Assembly (NCBI RefSeq): GCF_048544455.1
Contig: NC_133537.1
Coordinates: 13,825,541-13,889,540, forward strand
Length of the DNA: 64,000 bases
Reading direction: 5' to 3'
DNA from: Silene latifolia
Taxonomy: Eukaryota > Streptophyta > Magnoliopsida > Caryophyllales > Caryophyllaceae
Position 1 is the first letter of the stretch; each line of letters begins with the position of its first letter. Below the pieces are notes generated by a model that worked only from the letters and a program-made list of their open reading frames with translations, did not search any database and had not been told where the DNA came from. Below, in pieces: positions 23,212 through 34,645 of this stretch. A program made the translations under genes and the position numbers.

Positions 23212-24186
23212 CTAAGATCCATTGCCAGCCTCGCTGCATTGCATTGCAGCAGCGACTCCTGATGATTCACGCAGACCAGTACCCGAAGATGGGTTCATTG
23301 CAACAGCCCTAGGTTTTTTGGGGGGTTGTGGTAAAGTTAAACCCGAGCGAATACCATATGAGGGTCCTTCAAGGGTGTGGTAGCCATCAGTAATAAAGAG
23401 AGGCACTGATTCCAAATCAGCGGGTAGACAAATGTGGCGTTATCTGGCAAATAAGTACCTACGCCTCTGAAACCCACACTGAATCTGTGAACACTTCATC
23501 TTATTGAAGTTGGCGTCTTTCACAGAGAACCCATAAAGGTTTTGAAAGTACTGTATCGCTTTCTTGGCCAAGTTATGCCTTGCTTTGTCCACAGTGTAAC
23601 AGCTATCTCCGATAAAATACCTCTCTCTGGATGCGTGGTCAGGCCAGGTAACTGTAAAACAACAAACATAGCGACCGTCTGCTTGGGTTATGAAGTCCAC
23701 TTCATCAGCAGTAACTTTGTACGCCACCACCACCTGAAGCCAAATGACCCACAGATCTGCACTGACAATCTTAGGTAGGGAAGCAGGCACATTGACCTTT
23801 TTCTCTTTATCGATTCCCAGCTTACCATAGGATTTAGGTTGCTCTATAGACTCCAACATCGTGCTCTTCTCCATAAAGAACTGACAGTAAGACTTATACA
23901 TGTTTCTCATTTCTATATTGATGTCTTCTATAATGACCTGTTTTTTCTGAACAAGAAAATCCACTGCTTGCTCAGCCGCCTGCTCCTCAGATTCAGCTAG
24001 GTCCCTTCCTGGTTCCCCTCTAAACAAACATGAGTTGGGCCCAAGGCCTCTAGACAGCACCAGATTAGCCTTGGTCCTTGCCAAGTTGGCCTGGTTGTAT
24101 ATCGGATCTGGCCACTTAAGTGCCTTAGTTACATCAAACAATAGTCCGCGGAACGAAATCTTAAACTCCATTTTCTCACCCGCCAT
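23212..24186 (-). CDS. Protein with two dsRNA-binding-like regions, function unknown
   Basis: The first exon starts at an ATG (MAGEKMEFK) 3' of an acceptor-like site, so there is probably a 5'UTR intron upstream. Two regions resemble degenerate double-stranded-RNA-binding folds. One covers residues about 16-80 (WPDPIYNQANL to ESEEQAAEQAVDFL). The other covers about 155-225 (ADGRYVCCFTVTWPD to DKARHNLAKKAIQYF). Both end in the Ala-rich helix typical of the fold. The frame runs to a stop at 23440 (248 residues). Alternatively a very short intron (GT at 23462, AG at 23406, 57 nt, phases matching) leads to a second exon, 23405-23212, giving 305 residues. An intron that short would be unusual in plants. 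It lies about 220 bp upstream of the first recognised RPA1-like exon on the same strand. I cannot exclude that the two are pieces of one gene. Confidence 0.6.
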
Positions 24187-24493
24187 TTGAAACTGAACCT
24201 GTGAACTAACAAATTAAAAGTCTAGCCACAATAACCAATTGCCTGCTCTACCATGGATTTTTTCAAAAATAGGCTTGCAAGACTGCCACCCTAGACCGAG
24301 TATTCACTCACTTCCTAACAACGACCAAACCAGACCATAAAACGCCACAAATTTATCAAACCGCAGATCCAATAAACAAGTCACGCCCTGAACCACAATC
24401 GCCTGTAATGCTACACACCCAAATCCAACATCAAAATCCAGTGGAACAACCCTCCAGCACCACCCCCTTGGCAAAGAAAACCTCACAATCTAA
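24187..24493 (-). promoter_or_regulatory. 5' region of the dsRNA-binding-like gene, interrupted by a solo LTR
   Basis: An acceptor-like CACAG lies just before the first ATG on the minus strand, so part of this is probably a 5'UTR intron. The AT/C-rich sequence character resumes beyond the solo LTR at 27051. This suggests the LTR landed in the upstream region or leader intron of this gene. Confidence 0.35.
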
Positions 24494-24498
24494 CACTC

Positions 24499-27045
24499 TG
24501 TAGACACCTCGTTTCTGCACCTCCCGCAAACCACCCGGTGATGATTGGGCCGCATGTTTGGTACACGGAACTATTTGTGATAATTCGTAAGTTTATCGTC
24601 AAGTGATCGCTCAAACATTTATGTCTACCTCATGGTCGTCATCTAGGTGTCATTACGGTCGTTTTGGCAGTAATTAGAGTACATTTGGAGTCCGGGTCAA
24701 AAACCGTCTTCATTTCCTAAAACCGTCAAATCCCGAGTCAAAGCAATGTGCTTGTCTACCTAAGGTTAGTATGTCATAAAATGTTGAGATTATATCTCAT
24801 TTTGAGTCACATGTCGCTTCATTAGGCTAAACTAAAAGTTTACATTACAAAATGTGCATTTCATTTAGCTAAAATGATAACCCGAACTTTAGGCCCGTTT
24901 TACGAGGTGATAACGACTTTTTTGGGTCGGGCCTATTTCACAGAAAGTTCTATATCTCTTTCTTAGCTTTCCAACGCCACCAAAATCACCTTATTCCGAG
25001 TCTTTTAGAAAACGTTATGCCTAAAATACGACAGACTGTCAAACGCGCTTTCTTGCACAGGAGGAACCCGCTGAGGAAAGGACGCAGCAAGTGCTGCGCC
25101 TCTTCCAAGAGACGCAACTCTTGCTGCGCCTTTTCCTCAAGGTTTTCTTTTTGTCCAAGTTTCCGCGTTTAACCTAAGTCGGTTGTTTCCGGATCTTTCT
25201 CTCCTTTCCTAAACCCTAATTCCGTGATTAGTATAAATAGAGACCTTCGGTCTCACATATTTCTCACGCGAGTGTCCGCCCTTCTCTGCTCCCTTTGAAT
25301 TCTAGACCACGTTCTTACTTTTTGGCGTCTACGTGCTTGAACATTCGACCACGTAAGCTCGGATCCTTCTGAGTACCAGCCTCGTTTGCATGACCGACCA
25401 ATTTGACCAACTCCACAACTAATCAACTTAAATCGTTTTCCTCTTACGAGGGCACTTTCGTTACATTCGAGTCGAGCATCACTAATCGTAAACTTAGTTC
25501 ATCTCGTTTCGTCAAACATGTAAGTCTGAGGGTGTAAATCCTTCTTTATTTATTGTTCTTTACTTTTTGTATCATTAATGTAAGGTTTATGTCAAAAATA
25601 TTTATTAAAACCGATTTATAAAACTACGTTTTAAACCCTTTTTACGGATTACCAGAAGATAACCGTCGAGAAAGGACGCAGCAACTGCTGCGCCTCTTCG
25701 AAGGAGCGCAGATGCTCGCGCGCCTCTTCGTGAGGCCGCGCATTCTCGCTTCATTTCTTCTTCTTCCTTCGTCCTCTGTAATTCGTCTTCCTTATTTGTT
25801 TTCGTCATTTCTTTGGTACAATAGCACAATAATTTCACATGTATATTATTTATCATCATTAACACATATTGTTCATCATTAAGATTCGACTTAAATCCCT
25901 TATAATCTCATATTTGCGGGTTTTCGTCATTAAAATCAATCCGGGTTGTAGAAATTCGATTCGTTCATATCGGGTTTCTGGAATTCGATCTTTGATATAT
26001 TTTCATCTGTCTATCGTCATATTCGTCATTAATTCTTCATTAATTCGTTGTGTCTAACCTATTTAATTCACCTATGTCACTAATCGATCCTTCATTCATG
26101 TAAATAATTCGTTTGCATTCGTTTCATCCATGTTTCGTTGCTTTTATGACTCATTCATATGTAATTAATGTATTAAATCACTTCCATCCGAGTTAAATAT
26201 ATTAATCGATCATTAAATTCACCAATTAATATTAACGATTTGCAGTTCCGGCTTCACAGCCAGAACTCACCCTTGGAACAGACGCAGTAATTTCGCGCTT
26301 CTTTCCAAAGGGCTAGCCTCATCATACTGCTCCAGTTGATTTTTGTCTCTGAACTTCCGTTCTGCCTTGACCTAGTTTAATTAGCTTACTTATAATTAAC
26401 TATTATCCGTATTATCACCCTAATTTCTGTTCGTTAATTCTTTCATTTCTTCTTTTTCCCAAATTATCCGTTTTAAAGGTATTTTCGACATAAATCGCTA
26501 AACCCATTGTAATTATTGTAATTTTTATTATTGTAATTTTCCTTTATTGTATTTATCATTGTATTTTGTATCATTTGTATGCCTTCACATGTAATTAACC
26601 TTAAATTTCTACTTTGACATTAATTGTATGATTAAATTGCTTGTTCACCGACTTAGCCTAATTCTCACATGTTAGGATCAAAACTTGGATGTTGCATTGC
26701 ATGCATATAATCGACAATATATCGAGTATGAATAACTTCCCTAATCATTAGTAGAGGCCGCTATCGAGGCGGGCGGGATTAGGTGTTCGATCAAAAGAGC
26801 TTCCTAATACGTATACCCTCACCCCTTACTCCAGATCTCTGTGAACATCCGTGTTCATTGGCATCCACGAGAGTCATTTTAGACATAGAATGCTAAGGGT
26901 AACGAGTTCTTGGTGTTCATGTCTCTACTTTGTGTCTTGACATGACACGAGGTATTCGAACGGTTCCAATTTCCCATAAAAATTGGTGGCGACTCCACAA
27001 ATGCAAACGCTTGTTCCCAAGCGCCCCCGTGGCCCCATGTCCACA
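24499..27045 (+). mobile_element. Solo LTR, 2.5 kb
   Basis: It begins TGTAGACACC and ends ATGTCCACA. The flanks are the 5-bp duplication CACTC (24494-24498 and 27046-27050). A TATA box (TATAAATA) at 25232-25239 sets the plus orientation. No internal coding region remains, so the element was reduced to one LTR by recombination. It contains two separated blocks of palindromic GCAGCA(A)GTGCTGCGCC-type sequence, near 25075-25135 and 25672-25735. Confidence 0.8.
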
Positions 27046-27050
27046 CACTC

Positions 27051-29094
27051 AACATGAAAGGTGTGGTACTCTGACTCTAGGACACCCTACATCCCAACAA
27101 CAATAAACATCCAACGTACTTGAAACCACAATTAAACTAACCATACAACTGACAACCAACCAAGTCTAACTGCCTTTTTACACTTGCTGGCAAAATTAAA
27201 GCTAACAAACTACAAATATAAATAAACCACCATAATATAACGACCATCCCCAATTGTATATAGACAATATTGGACACTTTATTTGAACCCCTAAACCTAC
27301 CCAAGTAATAAAAACATGCTATACACCGCCAATATCAACACAACAAGTCGCTCTCCAAAACTCACACGCCTAAAAGTACAAGTAGTAGTTAACAAGTGAT
27401 AATCATCGCATATAAAAAAAGTTAACAGCAATTCTTCTTTTACCTCTGGCCCGAGCTGCACTAAGTGTTGTTTCAATTACTAACTTGCCAAAACCGCACA
27501 AAAAAATATCAAGTTATAAACCGACAAAAGCAAATAAAAGGATTAGGGTTAAAGCCTTAGATAAAATTCGACCTCGGGCTTGTGGAGGAATAAACTGATT
27601 TTTTTGTTACTATCAAAGTAGACATATATAGAGCTGCCTAGACAACACACCCCCTTCTAAGTACTATTCATGTAGTGTACACTTACATCACCACACCCTA
27701 CCTCGTTGCTTAATTTACATGGTTAGAAGCAACCCTCTACCAAAGGTCACCTCACCTTACATTTTTTGCTCTACTACAAGGCACCACTTAACCCAAACCC
27801 CACTCTAATCCACACAAACAATTATAATATCAATCAAGTACCAATATAAGATACCACTAAACTAAAAACTCATAAGTTAAACAAGCTACACTGAAAACTA
27901 CACAGCTCTAAATTAAACAATTACATAAACCATATCTCTGACCACTGGTCATTGCCTTTTCCCAACAAATAACAAGTACGTAAACCATATCTCTAATCTA
28001 CCATTGCACGTTTAACTACTGCCCATATCTTACCACAATCACCAAAAATTTATGTGTAATCATTCCTTACCTACAAACCTATACACAACTTTATAAATGA
28101 CTAATTGTAAACTGTAATCCATAAAACCCTCTGAAACTGAACTCTTCAAAATTGTAAATTGCAGACCCAAACTAATTATATTATGATATCAATTTCAGAT
28201 TAAAACTGAAACCACAACACGCCTCTGAGTAATCAATAGCTAAACACAAATTCAAGGCACCAAACCAAACACAAATTCTAATTCAATATAAAGACAACAC
28301 TCCTGATAAACTTTAATTCACAAAAGCGGTCTAAACTGCTATAGCTCTAAACAACACTAAAAATTTATTGCAGCCTCATTAATTTTTTTTTTTAAAAAAA
28401 AAAAGAAAAAAAAAATTCTCACACGCAAATTCAAGGCATCAGACCAATCACCAATTCTAATTCAGTTTAAAGACAACACTTCCGATAAAATTTAATTCAG
28501 AAAACTGGTCTAAAATGCTCTAACTCTAAACGGCACCGAAAATTTATTTCAGCGCCATTATTAAAGCACCATTATTTAGTTAATTCAAATTTGTATTTAT
28601 TAATTGAAAAAGGCTAATTATCGGCACACATACCAATCCAAAGCCACATAATATAGTTTTCAGGGCCAAATTATACGTACAACACAGAATGAGCTCGGAA
28701 CCTTCCAATCGCTCCTAAACTTGACATGCAAAATATGGGGAAGTTAGGACATCCCGTGACAGCTCTGGTCGTGCAAAAAATGGCGCCATCAAGATGGTGC
28801 TGTTGAAAGGAGCCCATCAAAGGTGATGGGAATGAAGATAATAAAGCTTTACTTTGTTAGCATCTGAGGTGTGAGTGGGGGGTATGAAGAGGCAAGGGAG
28901 TGGCTTGGAGATGATGGAGAGTTAGAGATTGTTACCAACGGCCCACTATGCCACGATGAGGATAATTTAGAACTCAGACAAAAAAGAGCCCGAAATCGCA
29001 CAAAACATCCAGCCCAACCCGTTTAGGAGGTGCTATTCATTAGGCAAGTTAGTATTCATTGATGAATAGTAACATGAGTGCTCTCACATTTTAT
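27051..29094. other. AT-rich intergenic DNA with a local duplication
   Basis: No gene is seen. A 130-bp block at about 28250-28382 is repeated at about 28425-28560 with many mismatches, at a spacing near 174 bp. The stretch 28730-29030 has higher GC content, but I could not assign it. Confidence 0.45.
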
Positions 29095-29594
29095 AAAGGT
29101 GTTAGATATAACAATATTGTTTAATGAATATGTGTTATACAAGGTGATATTCACAATATGAAACTCTTATATTCACTTCCAGTTTAGTGAATATGGAAGC
29201 GTAGTTTGATGAATACTAATATTATGTAGTGTGATCTTTACCCTATGACTCTATTATATTCATTTTCACTTTAGTGAATATGATATTATAGTTTGATTAA
29301 TATGTATTATCTAGTATAATATTTAGTTTGATCATCAATGTTTTAGCCATTTCAAAACCGCATTATGCAAAATAATTTTGACGAATAAAAATAATTATGT
29401 CATATCATATGAATATCTCTCATCATTATGAATATGTCAATTACGTGATGTGAATATGCGAGTAAAATCAAAATAAATACAAAAATATATCAAATATGAT
29501 CTCTACTTATAAGAGCAATAAAAATTACAAGTAATGGTATACTTTTTTTTTTCTAATTTATAAAATTTAAAATTTATCAATTATTAAAAAATAG
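29095..29594. repeat. AT-rich repeat with TTTAGTGAATATG words
   Basis: Blocks such as TTCACTTTAGTGAATATG recur three to four times between 29095 and 29330, related to the block at 8350-8495. The remainder to 29594 is AT-rich and unassigned. Confidence 0.4.
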
Positions 29595-29596
29595 TA

Positions 29597-29802
29597 CTCC
29601 CTCCTATTCTATATGATCTTACACATTGGTTTTGGACCAATATTTAGTGGAGTGGTATTATGTGGAGGAAAATGAAAATAGGAGAGAGAATGTGAGTTAC
29701 ATGTTATATTAACCAGAAATGATAGATAAATAAGAAAAGTAGAAGATTTTTATGAATTTTCCATTTTAGGAAACGTGGGAGATGTTAGTGAATAGGAGGG
29801 AG
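29597..29802. mobile_element. Stowaway-type MITE (Tc1/mariner)
   Basis: The ends are CTCCCTCCTATTC and GAATAGGAGGGAG, a perfect inverted repeat, flanked by TA on both sides (29595-29596 and 29803-29804). The length of 206 bp and the CTCCCTCC terminus are typical of plant Stowaway elements. Confidence 0.85.
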
Positions 29803-29808
29803 TATTAA

Positions 29809-30593
29809 GAGCACCTCCAGTGGACAGCTACAACGCATTGTAGCTTGATTTTGCAAGTCGGTTTTTTAAGCTATTTTGCTCTTCAACTACATACCGCTCC
29901 AATGGTTTACTTCAACATTTTCTAACTTTATGGGTCCACAATAAAATTTCCACCAATGAAAAATTTTACTTTTTATTTTTTTTAAACCAAGCTACATGCT
30001 TGGTAGAGCTAGGGGTGGGCATAATCCGGTCCGAACCGGAAAAATGGACCGGTCCGGACCGGAATCTAGTGGACCGGAATCGGAATTAAAAATTCCGGTC
30101 CGGTCTCCGGTCCACCATTTTCCAAGATTCCGGTTTCCGGTCCGGTCCGGTCCGGGACCGGTATTTTCCGGTCCGGACCAGTTTGGACCGGAATGTCCGA
30201 AATTATTGTTATTTGCATTTTTTTCTTAAAATTGTATTTTTATTCCGGTCCAAACCGGTCCAACCGGTCCGATCCGGTCCAATGGACCGGAATTTGAAAA
30301 AGTGGGTAATTCCGGTCCAACCGGCCTGGTCCGGTCTTGACCGATTTTGCCGGTCGGTCCCGTGGCCCGGAATTTTGTAATCCGGTCCGGTCCCGGTCCA
30401 TGAAATTTGTTGATACCGGTTCCGGTCCAAACCGGTTCCGGTCCGGTCCGGTTTTGGACCGGTGCCCACCCCTAGGTAGAGCTACAATGCTCATAAGCTA
30501 CATCAATTCTTTCCTACTCTAATGGTAAACTACTTGCTTGTAATTTTATAAATATTGCAAGCAAGTCCCTAAAGAAAACCATTGGAGATGCTC
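29809..30593. mobile_element. Tourist-like MITE carrying a nested hAT element
   Basis: The ends are GAGCACCTCCAGTGG and CCATTGGAGATGCTC, flanked by TAA on both sides (29806-29808 and 30594-30596), as expected for PIF/Harbinger-type MITEs. Without the hAT insertion and its extra 8-bp duplication it is about 312 bp long. Confidence 0.75.
30010..30474. mobile_element. Non-autonomous hAT element (CCGGTCC-rich), nested
   Basis: The ends are TAGGGGTGGGCA and TGCCCACCCCTA, a perfect 12-bp inverted repeat. The flanks carry the perfect 8-bp duplication GGTAGAGC (30002-30009 and 30475-30482). The interior is dominated by CCGGTCCGG words. It lies wholly inside the Tourist-like MITE, so it is the younger of the two. 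Confidence 0.9.
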
Positions 30594-30596
30594 TAA

Positions 30597-31171
30597 GAGC
30601 ATCCACAATGGTGAGCTAGTTGGTACTAGCTTACTTTTGCCACATCATTTTTTTTGAGCTACACCCATTTCAAGCTACAACTTACTCCAACGCTGGAGTC
30701 GATTTCCTACTAGCTTTATGTGACCCACCTAACACACTCTCCTATTATTTTATTCAATTTTTAATTTCTAAATATAAAATTAAAACATTATAAATGAGAC
30801 CATTATTTTCCTATTGGTTATGTTTTTTTGTGGGTCCATTTAAGCAAGTAGCCTCAAAGCATCTCCAATGGTTACCTAAAAGGACTTGCTTGCAAATAAA
30901 AAAAATTTCAAGCTACTTGTTTAACCATTGGAGCACTCTACATAAACTGGCTTAAATTGAGCTAGTAGCTCCATGGAGCTAATAGCTTAAATGGTCCTAC
31001 AAGAAGAATGTAACCAATAGAAAAATAGAGGGTGTGTTAAGTGGGTTCAATTAAGCTACTAGTAAATTAGCTTAACCATTGGAGCAAATTATAGCTTGAA
31101 ATTGTTGTGGCTTAAAAAGTTGATGTGGCAAAGGTAAGCTAGTAGCAACTAGCTTACCATTGTGGATGCTC
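30597..31171. mobile_element. Foldback MITE of the same terminus type, with an inner copy
   Basis: The ends are GAGCATCCACAATGGTGAGC and its inverse at 31152-31171, with inverted similarity extending well inward (30670-30840 against 30960-31080). A small related palindromic copy (about 30858-30938) lies in the middle. The left flank is TAA and the right flank is TCA, so the target duplication is imperfect. Confidence 0.65.
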
Positions 31172-31211
31172 TCATGGAGCTACTAGCTCAATTTTTTTCA
31201 CTAAAACTTGG

Positions 31212-31447
31212 GAGAGACGGTCTCTCACCAAGTTATTGAGAGACCAATCTTTCGTACCCTTTTATTTGTATTTCGTACCCTTTTTATTTTTGATCGTAAC
31301 ATAATAATTTTGTACCTATTTACATAATAAATGTACCCATTTTATCATTAATCATGATTTGTACCTATTTTATTACATTTAGTACCACTTTTTTCTAACA
31401 ATTGTACAATGGTCTCTCAATAAAGCTTATTAAGAGACCGTCTCTCA
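31212..31447. mobile_element. GAGACGGTCTC-family MITE
   Basis: The terminal inverted repeats of about 35-40 bp start GAGAGACGGTCTCT. The AT-rich middle contains TTTCGTACCC and GTACCTATTTAC words. A truncated copy in the opposite orientation lies at 562-715. No target duplication could be read. Confidence 0.6.
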
Positions 31448-31489
31448 GGAGACCTACTCGTTTTTTTTAAGTAAAGCTAATCTATTTGG

Positions 31490-31570
31490 ACTACTCCAAT
31501 GGTTAAGCTACTAGCTTGCAATTTCTTAAAATTGCAAGCTAGTCCTTTTTCTCAACCATTGGAGATGCTC
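31490..31570. repeat. Fragment of a Tourist-like MITE
   Basis: The stretch contains ACTCCAATGGTTAAGC and ends CCATTGGAGATGCTC followed by TAA. It is a partial copy of the family at 29809-31171 and lies about 60 bp upstream of the DCD gene TATA box. Confidence 0.5.
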
Positions 31571-31627
31571 TAAGAGTGAGAGTATTACCTTCAAAGCCCA
31601 ATAACACAACTCTACCAACAAAGTCCG

Positions 31628-31636
31628 TATATATAA
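31628..31636 (+). promoter_or_regulatory. Probable TATA box of the DCD-domain gene
   Basis: TATATATAA lies about 120 bp before a good splice donor (CCAG|GTATCT at 31754/31755). Between them is a CT-rich leader typical of plant 5'UTRs. Confidence 0.55.
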
Positions 31637-32067
31637 CCTAACAAGTAACAACCTCTACTACATTTGTCACAACATCCTCCTCCTTTTTATTCCTCAATTT
31701 TTCCACCCAAATTAATTAAATCAATTATTATCTTCAATTTCCTCAATTTTCCAGGTATCTTCTTCACCAGATCTCTATTAATTTCTCGTCAATTTCCATT
31801 ATTTTATGATTTCGTTATTATTGATTTCATATTCGTTTCGATTCAATGAATTCTAATTATATTTCTATGCGTTTGATTTTCCGATTTTATCACCTGATTT
31901 GTTATTCGATTGACTTGTTTAATTATTCTTACATTTGTGATTTGTGTGTACTTAATTGTATAGGTTAACATGATAAATTGGATTAATTGTATCAGGAAAG
32001 TGGTTAAATTGATTGAATTTTGATTGTGGAAGATGCTGTAGAGTTAGTTGTTAGACAAAATTTATCG

Positions 32068-32628
32068 GAGATGATGATCAAGGCGGGTTATTTGCTGTCG
32101 ATAAAACTCCGATAATGTGTCTGAATTGGGAATTGGCAATGATTATTATTGCAAAAGTTGTCGGTGAAACATTGAGATGAGATTCTAATTAGTCCATTTA
32201 ACTCAACTGATTCTTTACGTTTGATTAAAATACTAATCACGCAAGAATATAAAATTAAGGAATCGGTTGAGTCGGAGAGTGTAGTATAGACTATAGACTA
32301 TAGAGCTAGGAACTGAATTTCAACTCATGTGAGTTTTTTGAGCGATATATTGTTTATTTTCCCTTAATTCAATGGGTATGATGATGAAGGCGTGTTATTT
32401 ACTGTCGATAAAACTCCAATAATGTGGCTGATTTAGGATTTCGGAGCGATTATAATTGCAAAAGTTGTTAGTAAAGCACTGAGATTCTAAGTAGTCCATA
32501 GTTGATTATCTAGTTTTTGATTAAAATACTCCTCACGGAAGAATAAAAAATAGGGAATCGGTGAGTTGGAGAGAGTAGTAAAGACTTAGGAACTGAATTT
32601 CAACTCGTGTGTTATTTGAGCGATGAAT
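32068..32628 (+). repeat. Imperfect tandem duplication in the leader intron
   Basis: Two copies about 305 bp apart share blocks such as GTCGATAAAACTCC, GCAAAAGTTGT and GGAACTGAATTTCAACTC. They differ at many sites, so the duplication is old. Confidence 0.6.
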
Positions 32629-33329
32629 TGGTTTTTTTTTTTTAAACAAAATAGAAATAGGTAATTAAAGGAAACATTCATGAATAATTTCCAATGAGCT
32701 CCTTTTCCTCATGATTCGCCTTTGACCCGTTTGTTTTTGGCTTTTCATTTGTTTATTTTGTTTGGGGGAATGGGACTTAGCACCATTTAGATGATGATAT
32801 TGTCATCCCTACGTGCGCATGAGATAATGTTATTGTGTTTTTGTTATAGAAAATAATACGAATGGTTTGTTATTGTGTTTGGGAATTTATGTACTTTCTT
32901 GTTTCTGTAAACAGAATATTAATAATTTTTTATTATGTTTATGAATTCATTTAACTCTTCTGTTCCACAAATTGTTGCTCTTATGGTTCTGAGAAGGTTA
33001 TCCTTATACTAACAAGGTGGCTTTGCTATTATTGAAGTGAAATTAGAAGTGAAATTAGAAATCTCGCCCCTGATTACATTGTTGAGTGTGCATTTATGTT
33101 AGGGTGCACAAGTTACTTCTAGATGATTCTTAACAAACCATACTTTGGGGAGGGGTATTATCTTATCAAATGTCACTATCAAAATACTAAAAATATGACA
33201 ATGCGTATCTCCTATCTCTTTTACGATCTTACCACGCCATTTACGAGAGTAGGCACTATGTGTTAATTTACCTGTTATTAAACGGGTTATTTCCTTTTGG
33301 CGTTATGTGGTTTAAGCTAATTCCATTTA

Positions 33330-33786
33330 GGGGGTGTTTGGTTCATTCACAAAAGGTACGAGGTATGGGTTTGGAATGAGCCAAACCCATACCAAGTGTT
33401 TGTTTCGCAAATTTGGAGGTTTCATACTCATACCTCAAACCCATGAGGTATGGGTTTCTCATACCCAAGGAGGGGAGTGGGTATGAGATTGATTCCTATG
33501 GGTATCAGACTATAATAAACAAAAATGTAAAAATAAATATTATGACATATTGTAAATGAAATATTTTATATAATTAGTTGATTCAATCTTTATTTTCATG
33601 ATTTTATATGTAAATTGTTATTTTGAAGTATTGGATTTTACATATTTGAACTTTAACTCGGTTTCAAATCCATACTGCTTACAATTGAAACAAACACAAG
33701 GTATAAGGAATGGAGTTCCAACCCCATACCACCAAGGTATAATTCTTGATTCCAAACCCATACCCATACGCGAAACAAACGCCCCC
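33330..33786. mobile_element. Tourist-like MITE (GGGGGTGTTTGG terminus)
   Basis: The ends are GGGGGTGTTTGGTTC and an inverted GAAACAAACGCCCCC, flanked by TTA on both sides (33327-33329 and 33787-33789). The interior repeats CATACC and GGTATGG words. It lies in the leader intron of the DCD gene. Confidence 0.75.
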
Positions 33787-34551
33787 TTAGATGCCGTAAG
33801 TTTTCACAAATTCCATATAGTGATATGAAGTTTGTGGTACTTCCCTCTTTGATTACCGCAAAATAATTTGGACAAGTAATATTATAATAACTACTAAAGT
33901 GAAATTTCATATGATTTTGCTTAAGAAATTTGTTCGTAGGATGAAACTTTGTTCATATTATGGCAACCAAAGTAGACGTAGCTCAAACCTAGTTCACCAT
34001 TAACGTAGTTATTAAAACCTCTTGGCATGAAAGTGAAATTATCACGAACAAGGGCACTAGAGCTGAGGTAATGCTTTTTAAAATGCTTATGGATGTGTAT
34101 GGCAACAATAGTTTAGCACTTTGGATTTGAAATTGGTTTTTGCCGCATTCTTGTTCCTTGCGGTATGAATGCGACACTTACCTCCATAAAGTGCGAGATT
34201 CGACGACTATATGCATCATAAACTATTGCAAAATACGGTAAGCCAACCTTGGAAACTCTATAACTTGGTCGTGATATGGTGTTAGGACCGTGGTCTAATA
34301 CCGTAGTCAAATGGACACTCTTTGCAATGATAATAAACTAGTGTAGACTATAGAGAATCTCCATCCAATGAACATTGGCGCATGAGGCGGTATTAACTAT
34401 TGACTCCATGTTTTGTATCGACAATACATCGATTGGGCTTATTTGCTACAAGTAAATCTATATGGCTTATAATAAAAGGCGATAACTTTTAAAAAGCATG
34501 CTTTATCGAAGGCTTTATAAGGCACTAGCCAAGTAGACGTCAACTAGCTTA

Positions 34552-34645
34552 GTTGGCTTAGTTGGTAAAGTCATGAGATGTGGTGGTCATGACATGGGTT
34601 CAAATTTCGTGAGCATCAAAGTCTTGCCCTTTGTGGCTCCCTTTA
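34552..34645 (+). repeat. tRNA-derived SINE-like sequence
   Basis: A box-A-like TTAGTTGGTAAAG and a box-B-like GGGTTCAAAT lie at the right spacing for an RNA polymerase III promoter, followed by a CTTTGTGGC body and an A-rich tail near 34650-34672. This fits a SINE in the leader intron of the DCD gene. Confidence 0.5.

Noticed and set aside
24499-27091. Solo LTR ending at CCCTACA (27091)
   Set aside because: That end gives no flanking duplication. Ending at GTCCACA (27045) gives CACTC on both sides.
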